NCBI GenBank assembly: GCA_018401695.1
Contig: JAGYKD010000002.1
Location: forward strand, 1 to 64,000
Source: Flavobacteriales bacterium
GTDB lineage: Bacteria; Bacteroidota; Bacteroidia; CAIKAF01
Length of the DNA stretch: 64,000 nt
Direction of reading: 5' to 3'
Every line of letters starts with the position of its first letter. Position 1 is the first letter of the stretch. Made by a program: the position numbers and the translations under genes. Shown piece after piece: positions 47,501 to 55,500 of this stretch. The notes beneath the pieces were generated by a model. The model had not been told where the DNA came from. It saw only the letters and a list, made by a program, of their open reading frames with translations, and did not search any database.

Positions 47501-50500
47501 GCTGCCTCCCCGTTGGCCTACCAAAGCGCGTAGGGTAGTGCCTGCGGTTAATTGGAAATCACCTTCCAAAACAGCGCCAAGTCCTCCCTGGTTTCCGCCT
47601 CCGTCTCCACCTTGGGCTCCTGCTACGGTAATTCTATAAGTTCCTGTGAAAGGTACTGTCCATTCTTGAATTCCGGCATTTACTGTAACTACACCTGGCC
47701 CATAAGCGGTGTTAGCCTGCTGTTGGGTAGGGCCGGAGCGACCTGTTGCGCCACAATTGGTAAGGTTAAGCGTGCCTTGAAGCACGGGTGGAACAAAGCC
47801 CAGGTCTAAAGGTAAAGAGCCTTGACAGTAGGTTCCGGTGACCGCCGCTAAGTTGGCCACGGGGAAAGGAGTTGCTTGCACCCTAACCGTGTCGTATTTA
47901 GAAGGACAACCGTTCACCGTATAGTTTACAAAGTAAGTCTGTGGAGCCATTAAAGGAGGGGTTGTCCAGTTTTGTCCAATGTTGGCAATGGTTCCTCCAA
48001 TAGTGTCATACCAAGTATACGCTCCTTGTGGACCGGTTACGCTAAGCGGCGCAGAGCCTGTTCCACAGAAACTGGTGTCTCCAGAAGCAGTAGGTGCTGG
48101 AAGCGAATCCAACCAAATGGGAGCTGGAACTCTTGGGCTTGAACAGCTTAAGTTTATGTTGTAGGAAATAACAATTTGACCATTTCCTGATTGAAACCCT
48201 TGGGTATGGGTTGTATTGCTGGTTCTGATGGCATCGGCGAAAGAGGAGCCGCCACCACCGCCAGCGTAGCGACCACCGCCGCCACCAAATTGGCCGCCGC
48301 CGCCGCCGCCGCCGGAGCTGCCGCAAGTACCGCCGGTACCGCCTTGTCCTGCTGTTCCTGCCGTGGCACAGCCACCGCAAGTAGCGCCTTGACCACCGGA
48401 AGTTGGAGTAGCTCCGCTGCCTGTGTTGCAATCTTGGTTGTTGCAGTTAAACCCTTGCTGGGCCTGACCGGAACCGCCGCCGTTGCCGCCGCTCATACCT
48501 GAAGAGCAGTTCCAGCCGCTTCCGCCACCGCCGCCGGCAGTAACCACACGGTTGGATAATCCTGTTCCACCACTACGTATGTCGGATCCACCGCCGCCGC
48601 CGGCGCCGCTGGAGTTTCCGTTTCCGCCACCATTCCAGCCGCCTGTATTTGAGCTGGTGGTGCCTCCCACGTGTAGGGTAAGTGTTTCACCCGGTGTTAC
48701 GGTTAAACTTGTTTGGACTCTTCCACCTAAGCCGCCAGGGTTGTTACCCGGGCTGGGTAGAGAAGCTCCACCTTGTGCACCGCGGATATCTACTTGGACT
48801 TGAGTAACCCCATTTGGTACAGTCCAGGTTTGAGGAGCGCCTGTAAAGTTAAAGGTGTGGTTTCCGGAAATATTGTTGATTAATGAAACGCCGGCAAATA
48901 AGGTGTCTGAACCTAATACGGGTGGGAGCGAAACTTGGCTTCCCGTAGCTAGTAAGTTGCCTCCTGTTGGCGCATCGTACCAATTGACAGGATATGTAGT
49001 TCCTGTGGCTGTAAGGGTAACAGGAGTACCGCAGGTTACGCTATCGCCTTGGGTAACCGGAGCACTAATGGGCGATACGGTCATAATTGCGGGGATGCGT
49101 TGGCTTGAGCAGAAATTTCGGGTATAGCTAATGGTGGCTGTTCCATTGCCGGTATGCACGCCTTGATTGTGGTTTATGTTGCTGGCCAAATTTGGATTGG
49201 CGAAGCTGGATCCGCCGCCGCCGCCGCCGTACCAACCGCCGCCGCCGCCGTAGTAACCACCACCGCCGCCGCCGGCATAGGAGCTTCCGTTTCCTCCTTG
49301 AGCTAGTTGTCCGGATTGTCCTCCGTTGTTTGCACCGGTGCCACCGTTGTTTTGAGTTCCTCCTTGACCAACATAGGTGGTTGATTGCCCATTACACCGG
49401 AAGCCGGCTCCTGCAGTTCCTGATCCACCTCCGGCACCACCGCCGTTGGTAAAGGAGCCGCAGTCGTAGCCGGATCCACCACCGCCTCCGGCAATGAGTA
49501 CCCGGTTGTTTGTGCTGGTACCTCCAATTCTAATATCGGTTGCACCACCGCCACCACGGCCAAAAATGCTGCCAAAGCCGCCGCCATTCCAGCCCGGGCT
49601 TGTCGTGTTGTTGGGCTGACCGCCTACATAAATAAATATGGTTTGTCCTGGAGTAACGGCAAGGTCGGCCGTTACCTGGCCTCCCAATCCGCCGGCTCCA
49701 TAACTGGGGTTTGTTCCACCTTGTGCACCATAGAGGTCTACCGTAATGGTGAATACTCCGGCAGGAACGGTCCATTGTTGGGTTCCACCGGTATAGTTAA
49801 AGTTGAAGGAACCAAATGGGTTGGGGTCGGTTACCGCTTCTACATAGAAGGTATCGGAAGTAGTCACAAATTGCCGTGTCAATTGGGCGTTGGTGCTGAT
49901 GGGATTTCCTCCGGTTGGGGTATCGAACCAGCGGAAGAAACCTGTAGAGCCGGTGGCAGAAAGGTTGAGTGTATCGCCACAGGCACCACTTGCATTTACT
50001 GTAGAAGGGTTGGATATTGGGTTTACAATTACAGGCACAGGGATGCGTGCGCTATTACAAAAAGGAGTTACAAAAGTAATATTGACTACCCCATGTCCGG
50101 TGCGCACACCTTGGTTATGCGTTACGTTGGAGGCCAAAACAGGGTCGCTGTAGGATGAGCCGCCGCCTGCGCCGCCGTAAGATGAACCGCCGCCACCATA
50201 GTAGCCGCCGCCGCCGCCTGCGCCTCTGTAACCACCGCTGCCGCCGTTTCCTAAGCTTCCACTGGATGGGCAACACCAGTTCGTACCTGCCGCACCACCG
50301 CTGTTTTGGCTTCCACCTCTTCCAGTGTAGGAGGTGTTGCCTGTGCTGCTGCAATAATAACCGGCTTCACCGTTAAGTCCGCCGCCGTCACCGCCGCGCG
50401 AACCGTCGGTACCACAGTTCCAGCCGCCGCCTCCGCCGCCGCCGGCAACGATTACGCGGTTGGCTAATCCGGTGCCACCAATACGTAGGTCAGTGGCTCC

Positions 50501-51325
50501 ACCGCCACCTTGGCCATAAAGACTGGAAACATTGGAGTTGGCTCCGCCATTGTAACCACCGGTGGTGGAAGTGTTGGGCCATCCACCTACTCGGATGTAA
50601 ACGATTTGTCCCGGGGTAACAGCGAGGTCTGCCAAAACCTGCCCACCGAAACCGCCTCGGTTGCCATAACTTGTATTGTTGCCGCCTTGGGCGCCCTGCA
50701 CGTCTACCGAGATGGAAAATACACCGGCGGGTACCGTCCAGGTCTGTTGTCCACCATTATAATTGAAAGTGGCTGTTTGTACAGGGTTAAGGTTAGTGGT
50801 AGCCTGAACATAAAACAATGCATTTTGGCTCGTAAAGGGAGGGTTGAACGAGCTTCCTGTTCCAATGGGTTGCCCACCGCTTGGCGCAGCAAACCACTGA
50901 AATTGCCCGCTAGAACCGCTGGCAAAAAGCGTAGCGGGACTGCCACAGTTGATGGTGTCGCCTATGGCTATAGGTACAGGTATGTTGTTTACCGTAACCA
51001 ATACCGCAGCCCTTGGGCTAATGCATGAAGGGTTGGAGAGGGTGTTTACCGCTTCAACATAATATGTGGATTGGGCAAACAAGCTTGGTGTAGAAAAGCT
51101 TGGCCCTGTTCCCAGCAGGTTACCTCCGGTAGGGGCATCATACCATCTAAAAATTCCGGTAGAGCCGGAAGCGGTAAGGGTAGCTCCTTGTCCACAGGTA
51201 GCCGAAGAACTAGTGACCCCTGGAATGGGACACTGCGCATGTACTTGCCAGGTTAGGGCAAGTAAACAAAGAGCTGTCGTCCATAATCGGCCGAAAGCCC
51301 CGGTTTTAGTACCGTTTGTCTTCAT
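44555..51325 (-). CDS. Giant glycine-rich T9SS surface protein, paralog 4
   Basis: This 2256-residue protein has the same architecture: signal peptide (1-30, ...WQVHAQ), Ig-like modules, and glycine-rich domains 1-3 (nt about 50775-50070, 49810-49120, 48865-48165). The ALK-like domain 4 (about 47775-46915) opens LTNCGATGRSGPTQQQANTAYG with IQEWTVPFTGTYRITVAGAQGG, perhaps the closest of the five to animal ALK. Then come GxWxGxG repeats, an Ig module, PKD domains (WDFGNGNTG) and a tail LQVYPNPFGESFRLSLNLPT...TRIVHLID. It is more diverged from paralogs 2 and 3 than they are from each other, and shows no long identical DNA block with them. The terminal LID extension after the usual TRIV is unusual. 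Function unknown. Confidence 0.9.
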   Translation of the reverse strand: MKTNGTKTGAFGRLWTTALCLLALTWQVHAQCPIPGVTSSSATCGQGATLTASGSTGIFRWYDAPTGGNLLGTGPSFSTPSLFAQSTYYVEAVNTLSNPSCISPRAAVLVTVNNIPVPIAIGDTINCGSPATLFASGSSGQFQWFAAPSGGQPIGTGSSFNPPFTSQNALFYVQATTNLNPVQTATFNYNGGQQTWTVPAGVFSISVDVQGAQGGNNTSYGNRGGFGGQVLADLAVTPGQIVYIRVGGWPNTSTTGGYNGGANSNVSSLYGQGGGGATDLRIGGTGLANRVIVAGGGGGGGWNCGTDGSRGGDGGGLNGEAGYYCSSTGNTSYTGRGGSQNSGGAAGTNWCCPSSGSLGNGGSGGYRGAGGGGGYYGGGGSSYGGAGGGSSYSDPVLASNVTHNQGVRTGHGVVNITFVTPFCNSARIPVPVIVNPISNPSTVNASGACGDTLNLSATGSTGFFRWFDTPTGGNPISTNAQLTRQFVTTSDTFYVEAVTDPNPFGSFNFNYTGGTQQWTVPAGVFTITVDLYGAQGGTNPSYGAGGLGGQVTADLAVTPGQTIFIYVGGQPNNTTSPGWNGGGFGSIFGRGGGGATDIRIGGTSTNNRVLIAGGGGGSGYDCGSFTNGGGAGGGSGTAGAGFRCNGQSTTYVGQGGTQNNGGTGANNGGQSGQLAQGGNGSSYAGGGGGGYYGGGGGWYGGGGGGSSFANPNLASNINHNQGVHTGNGTATISYTRNFCSSQRIPAIMTVSPISAPVTQGDSVTCGTPVTLTATGTTYPVNWYDAPTGGNLLATGSQVSLPPVLGSDTLFAGVSLINNISGNHTFNFTGAPQTWTVPNGVTQVQVDIRGAQGGASLPSPGNNPGGLGGRVQTSLTVTPGETLTLHVGGTTSSNTGGWNGGGNGNSSGAGGGGGSDIRSGGTGLSNRVVTAGGGGGSGWNCSSGMSGGNGGGSGQAQQGFNCNNQDCNTGSGATPTSGGQGATCGGCATAGTAGQGGTGGTCGSSGGGGGGGQFGGGGGRYAGGGGGSSFADAIRTSNTTHTQGFQSGNGQIVISYNINLSCSSPRVPAPIWLDSLPAPTASGDTSFCGTGSAPLSVTGPQGAYTWYDTIGGTIANIGQNWTTPPLMAPQTYFVNYTVNGCPSKYDTVRVQATPFPVANLAAVTGTYCQGSLPLDLGFVPPVLQGTLNLTNCGATGRSGPTQQQANTAYGPGVVTVNAGIQEWTVPFTGTYRITVAGAQGGDGGGNQGGLGAVLEGDFQLTAGTTLRALVGQRGGSRPPSGSNSAGAGGGGTFVVDGNNTPLIVAGGGGGAGSGGTGLPGDIGLNGTNSPSSSGQGGINGGGGGAAQNGTAGTQNAPGGNGNSCSFGAGGGGFYTKGGENCNGGAPNIAGESFLSGGLGGVADVGRGGVEGGFGGGAGVGHRASAGGGWSGGGGDGNVAGGGGGGSFNAGTNTVATSGVNPGNGFVTITYNIPQPSDTFGIWSGPGIVDSINGIFNANQANIGTNYAVYTVSNNGCTFQDSIAINVVAGPDASITTAPPSYCDYSNSDTLAALNSGGIWSGNGIADPNQGIFDPTSVAPGTYQVFHTLVDQQAGCSVTDSLQIVVNPTPNASVVSPGTVCSADQPFNLSSVTPGGTWSGSGITNTSNGTFSPNANLVGSNTIVYSVTQNNCSNTDSLVVTVLTSPNASIANAPMQVCANASPLLLSAATAGGSWTGNGMANPNSGLFSPQLAGTGTAQIVYTISATNNCSASDTAFVVVNPLPQITVSPNTIQQACAGTPVTISATGAVNYQWMNNGNPISGATQANLTTLNAGAYTVMGIDGNGCSANSPSVQVNILPNPVIFQINAPAVCEGQATNFTQNSGVGQGGVISTYQWDFGNGNTGSGFQTNETYSSSGQYTAQLIATTPEGCADTATQLVTVHPRPNVDSVLTTGACFPNPANFQAFTSGASVQTYQWNFGNGNTGNGQSVIHQYPSAGTFYYTITATSNLGCQSTFNGNVVVDNKPEANYLFAPGCTGQPLQFFDLSNGNISGWNWDFGPAVDNQQNPSYSYNTPGNYTVTLTVTTPQGCTDVHTSQVPVSQTPDATWYETNQGVNQVQFTPFNPLTGANHLWTFGDGTSSNAISPLKQYSNTGFYQVCLTTTKNGCESTVCDTIYAKDVFGLDGQDGNAIGLQVYPNPFGESFRLSLNLPTNQEATLLLQDLRGRTAASQTLAAQGAGLQTWTIDTKSWGLSSGTYLLSVKVGEQWYTTRIVHLID

Positions 51326-51817
51326 AAAAACAGCTTAAATTGTATCTGACCAATTGCTCGAAAATGGGTTGGCATTTGGCGTTACCCCAAAGTTTCTAAT
51401 TTGAATCGAGAAATGGAATAGCAAAGCTGAAAAATTGTAAGTTTTTTTATCACACTTAACAATTTGATTGTTAGATACTTGTGTGTATTTCGAATTAAAC
51501 CAAAAGTGTAAAAAAGCAAGATGAATGCCTTTATAGTATATTTAGGGTTTAAATATGATTAATTTGCTAAAGCTGTATATTTTATTTAATTAATTGTTAA
51601 TGTGTATTTAATGGTGACGATAATTTTTTTTATCGTCCATTTTTTTTGGTATAAATAGATATGCGGCAGGCGGCTTTACAGATTGTTTTTGTTTACGGTG
51701 ATAGCTTAATAAAGTATTCATTTTTTGAGGATTTCTGAAAAAAATGTTCAGCAACTGGAGGGACGGGCCGGATTTAGGTTCAATAACGAAAAAGTGAAGC
51801 CTCTTGACACACCCTAT
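51326..51817. other. AT-rich upstream region of giant gene 4
   Basis: No gene or RNA recognised. It must contain the giant gene's promoter, but no convincing box was found. A 92-codon minus-strand frame (51608-51886) runs into repeat B4 and is not credible. Confidence 0.5.
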
Positions 51818-51988
51818 GAGACCGTTGACGCGTTGTGTTTTCAAGTTTATATACCTGACGCTGCGTGCTGAAGCTGTGGTCAGCATCTTTGAGTCAGGAT
51901 AAAATACTTGAGAACTGGACCTAACGCAAACCCTGACGCTGCGGTCAGGGCAGGATTGCCGCCAGCATAGCAGCGCGTCAAGGGTCTC
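51818..51988 (+). repeat. Family B element, copy B4
   Basis: Starts gagaccgttgacgcgttgtg and ends cagcgcgtcaagggtctc. The interior matches the reverse complement of B3 with an internal deletion, including ctgacgctgcggtcag hairpins. Confidence 0.82.
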
Positions 51989-52190
51989 AACCTACGCCTA
52001 TGCAATTAATGCACTCAGACCGAAGCGTCAGGGCCTGTGTTGTATTCACATATCAAGCTTTTTATAGATGAAGGACTTAAGTTTTGGCGTTTAGTTAAGT
52101 CGTTGCCTTTGCTCAGAGTGGGTTAAGGCAAAAAGGGTATGTGAAAGGAAGGAGATGATAAGTTGGTTTGGCATTTGGGCAGAGTTGAAG

Positions 52191-52221
52191 CCAAAAAAAA
52201 GCTGCCCGAAGGCAGCTTTTT
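52191..52221 (-). terminator. Terminator after tRNA-Pro
   Basis: Stem aaaagctgcc / ggcagctttt, cgaa loop, with runs of T on both sides, directly after the tRNA 3' end on the minus strand. Confidence 0.9.
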
Positions 52222-52222
52222 G

Positions 52223-52297
52223 TCGGGGTGAGAGGATTCGAACCTCCGACCACACGCCCCCCAGACGTGTACTCTAACCGGGCTGAGCTACACCCCG
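52223..52297 (-). tRNA. tRNA-Pro (GGG), CCA not encoded
   Basis: A 75-nt cloverleaf on the minus strand: acceptor CGGGGTG/CACCCCG with discriminator A, D-arm GCTCAGCCCGGTTAGAGT, anticodon stem CACGT/GCGTG with loop CTGGGGG (anticodon GGG at 52262-52260) and T-arm GGAGGTTCGAATCCTCT. No CCA follows (next bases CAA), so the tail must be added enzymatically, unlike the tRNA-Met here. Confidence 0.95.
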
Positions 52298-52306
52298 AAT
52301 GGGGCG

Positions 52307-52336
52307 CAAATATACATGACTTTCGGATTTTGCCAA
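52307..52336 (-). promoter_or_regulatory. Housekeeping promoter of tRNA-Pro
   Basis: On the minus strand, TTG (52336-52334), 19-nt gap and TATATTTG (52314-52307): the same boxes and gap as the tRNA-Met promoter, 9 nt before the tRNA. Confidence 0.85.
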
Positions 52337-52344
52337 AATTTTAT

Positions 52345-52489
52345 GCCCCAGGGACCGCAGGAAAACCCCGCAGCTTCGGGAAATTGCTCTGCCGTGGGCT
52401 GCCGCGGTGGCGCGCAGCAAACCCCGGCAGCCCCGGCAGAGCTTTTCCCGAACCGAGGAGTTGCACTAAGGGCCCGGTAAGCCGCCCCA
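52345..52489 (+). repeat. Family A palindromic intergenic element, copy A7
   Basis: Begins gccccagggaccgcagg and ends gggcccggtaagccgcccc. Arms ttcgggaaattgctctgccg and cggcagagcttttcccgaa pair almost fully. It lies between the divergent tRNA-Pro and the next gene. Confidence 0.85.
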
Positions 52490-52501
52490 ATTTTATTGGA
52501 C

Positions 52502-52532
52502 TTGATTCAACCCTTCCTTTTCCCTATTTTTG
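52502..52532 (+). promoter_or_regulatory. Promoter of the T9SS type-B protein gene
   Basis: TTG (52502-52504), 20-nt gap, TATTTTTG (52525-52532), matching the Bacteroidota consensus. Transcription would begin near 52539. Confidence 0.65.
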
Positions 52533-52548
52533 TAGGAAGGCTCATGCT

Positions 52549-55500
52549 ATGATACACCCCCCTTTGCCCATGTTTACTCTACGCTCTTTAGTTATTCTAT
52601 TGTTTTTTTTGTGTAGCGGCTTAGGGGCTCAAGCCCATATTCCACCCTATACTTTTGTTCCTAATCAAGGGCAATGGCAGGGGCCTTTTGCCTTTAAAGC
52701 TGAAATTCCCTCGGGTGCCGTTTTTTTTACTTCCACCGGCTGGACCTACCATTGGGCCGATTTTTCTTGGATGCATCAACACCATAGAGAAGGAACACAA
52801 GCAGGAGCGCAGGATAGAACCATTCAGGCCCATGCGCTCTCTATTCGCCCGGTAAATCCTTTGGGCGACTTTTCTTGGCAAGGGGAATCTCCACTAAAAA
52901 GCACCTTGAATTTTATTTACGGGCAAGATGCCTCCCGCTGGAAATCCAATATTCATCCCTTTGAGCGTATTCAGGCCTGGGACGTGTGGCAAGGTGTGGC
53001 TGTTCGCTTTTTAAAACAGGCTCAAGGCATTAAATACGAGTTTTATTTAGAAGCGGGAGTCCAACCCGATCAAGTGCAATTGGAAATTTCCGGTGCTGAG
53101 TCCCTTGCCTTGGTCGATGGGCGCTTGCGCATGGAAACCAGTCTGGGACCTGTTTTTGAAGAAGCTCCGGTGGCCTACCAAATAGCGCCGGAAGGGGATA
53201 CGCTTTTTGTTGCTTGTACCTTTAATTTGCGCAAACAGGTGCTCGGTTTTGACTTGGGGGAGTACAGAAAAGATTTGCCCCTTACCATTGACCCTTCCTT
53301 GGTGTTTGGCAGCTACTCGGGCTCCACAACAGATAATTGGGGCTACACAGCCACTTACGATGCCTTAGGCTTTCTGTACACCGGTGGAATCGCCAATGGC
53401 ATTGGGTTCCCAACCTCTATTGGGGCCTACCAAACTACTTGGAACGGAGGGCATGGAACCGTTTTCCCTTCCGATTTGGCCATTTCTAAATACGATACCA
53501 CCGGCAGCTTTTTGGTTTGGTCAACCTACCTTGGTGGAAGTGGAAGTGAAGTGCCGCATTCTATGGTGGTCAATAGTTTCAACGAACTCTTTATATACGG
53601 CACCACCGGTTCTGCTGATTTTCCGGTAAGTTCCTCCGCATACGATCCCAGTTTTAATGCCGGCACACCTGCCACCACTACCTCCATGAACATAGACTAC
53701 AATAGTGGTTCAGATATTTTTATTAGCCGACTATCTGCACAAGGCGATGCACTCCTGGCCTCAACCTTTATTGGAGGCACAGGCAACGATGGCCTAAATC
53801 AGGGAGCTCCTCTTCGGTTCAATTATGCCGATGAGGTTCGAGGTGAAATTATTATTGATAACCTCAATAACATTTACGTAGCTACGGTTACCGCCAGCAA
53901 CGACTTTCCGGTAACCAATGGCGCTTATCAGACCAATTATGGCGGAGGCCAGCAAGATGGGGTTGTGTTGAAAATGGACAACTCCCTTACGACCATGATT
54001 TGGGCTTCTTATTTGGGCGGAAGCCAAAACGATGGCATTTACTCGCTTGATTTATACGCCAATAACGACTTGCTGGTGACCGGAGGCACCAATTCCCAAA
54101 ACTTTCCTACCACCAATAGCCCCTTCAATACCTACTCGGGAGGTATTTCTGATGGTTTTGTAAGTCGTTTTTCTTCGGATGGTACCACCCTCTTAAATAG
54201 CATGTTGGTGGGCTCTCCCGATTATGACCAAAGCTATTTTGTGCAACTGGACGGAACCGACCATATCTATGTTCTTGGGCAAACCAATACCCCCGGAAAT
54301 TTTTGGATTCAGAACGCCAGCTACAGTGTTCCCAATAGCGGACAGTTTATCCGTAAATATGCCCCCGATTTTTCATCCATCGTTTGGTCTACTGCTTTTG
54401 GCACCGGCGATGGGAATCCAGATATTTCACCTTCCGCTTTTTTGGTGGATGTATGCAATAAAATCTATTTAAGCGGTTGGGGTGGGGTTGTTAATTCCAG
54501 CTTTTTTACCGGAAGCACAACCCTGGGCATGCCTATTACTCCAGGAACAGCTTTCCAAACTACCACCGATGGAAGCGACTATTATTTAATGGTAATAGAC
54601 GATAATGCGAACCAGTTAATTTACGGTTCCTTTTATGGAGGTTCTCAAAGCGACGAACATGTCGATGGCGGTACCTCAAGATTTGACCGTAAAGGAGTGA
54701 TTTACCAGAGTGTTTGTGCAGGTTGCGGCGGCTTTTCGGACTTTCCTACCAGCCCAAATGCCCATAGCCAAACCAACAATGCCCTCAATTGCAATAATGG
54801 GGTCTTCAAATTCTCTTTTGATTTCCCTTCTACCATAGCCGACTTTTTGGTACCCAATTCGGTTTGTTTGCCCACCGCGCTTAGTTTTCAAAATACCTCT
54901 GTGGGAGCTACCGATTATCTATGGGATTTTGGCGACGGAAACAGCTCCACACAAGCCAATCCCAGTCATGTGTATGGGCAATCCGGAGTCTACGATGTTA
55001 CGCTGTTTGCTTTTGATAATTCCGGCAGCAACTGCAATCCGGTAGATTCCATTACAAGACAGGTGGTGGTGCTGGACAATGCCGCCGATAGCCTGGCCCA
55101 AGTAGTCATTTGCCTTGGCGACCAAGTCCCTATTGGCATCCCTCCCAATGGCGATCCAACCGTAACTTATGCTTGGACCCCCAGCACCGGACTTTCCGAC
55201 CCTGGTATTCCCAATCCCATTGCCTCGCCTACAAGTACCCAAACCTACAGCTTGGTGCTCACCAATAGTGCCTGTTCCGATACCCTACAACAAATCGTGG
55301 TGGTCGAAACATTGCCCGATATTCAAGACACTACTTTACTGCTCTGCCCTGGACAAACCGTTGTGCTCCAGCACCCGGACCTGCCCGGAAACGCCAGCCC
55401 CATTTGGTCCCCAACTACCGGCCTTAGCGACAGTACCCTTTTAAATCCCTCGGTTACACCCGCTGCCGACCAGACTTATACCTTAATTTTTGAGCTTGGC

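Noticed and set aside
21774-51325. Collagen-like or PE_PGRS-like proteins
   Set aside because: No regular GXY triplets and no PE domain; the glycine-rich parts are domain-like with conserved strands and cysteines.
52228-52548. Upstream open frame of the T9SS type-B gene
   Set aside because: It reads through tRNA-Pro and repeat A7, so cannot be coding.
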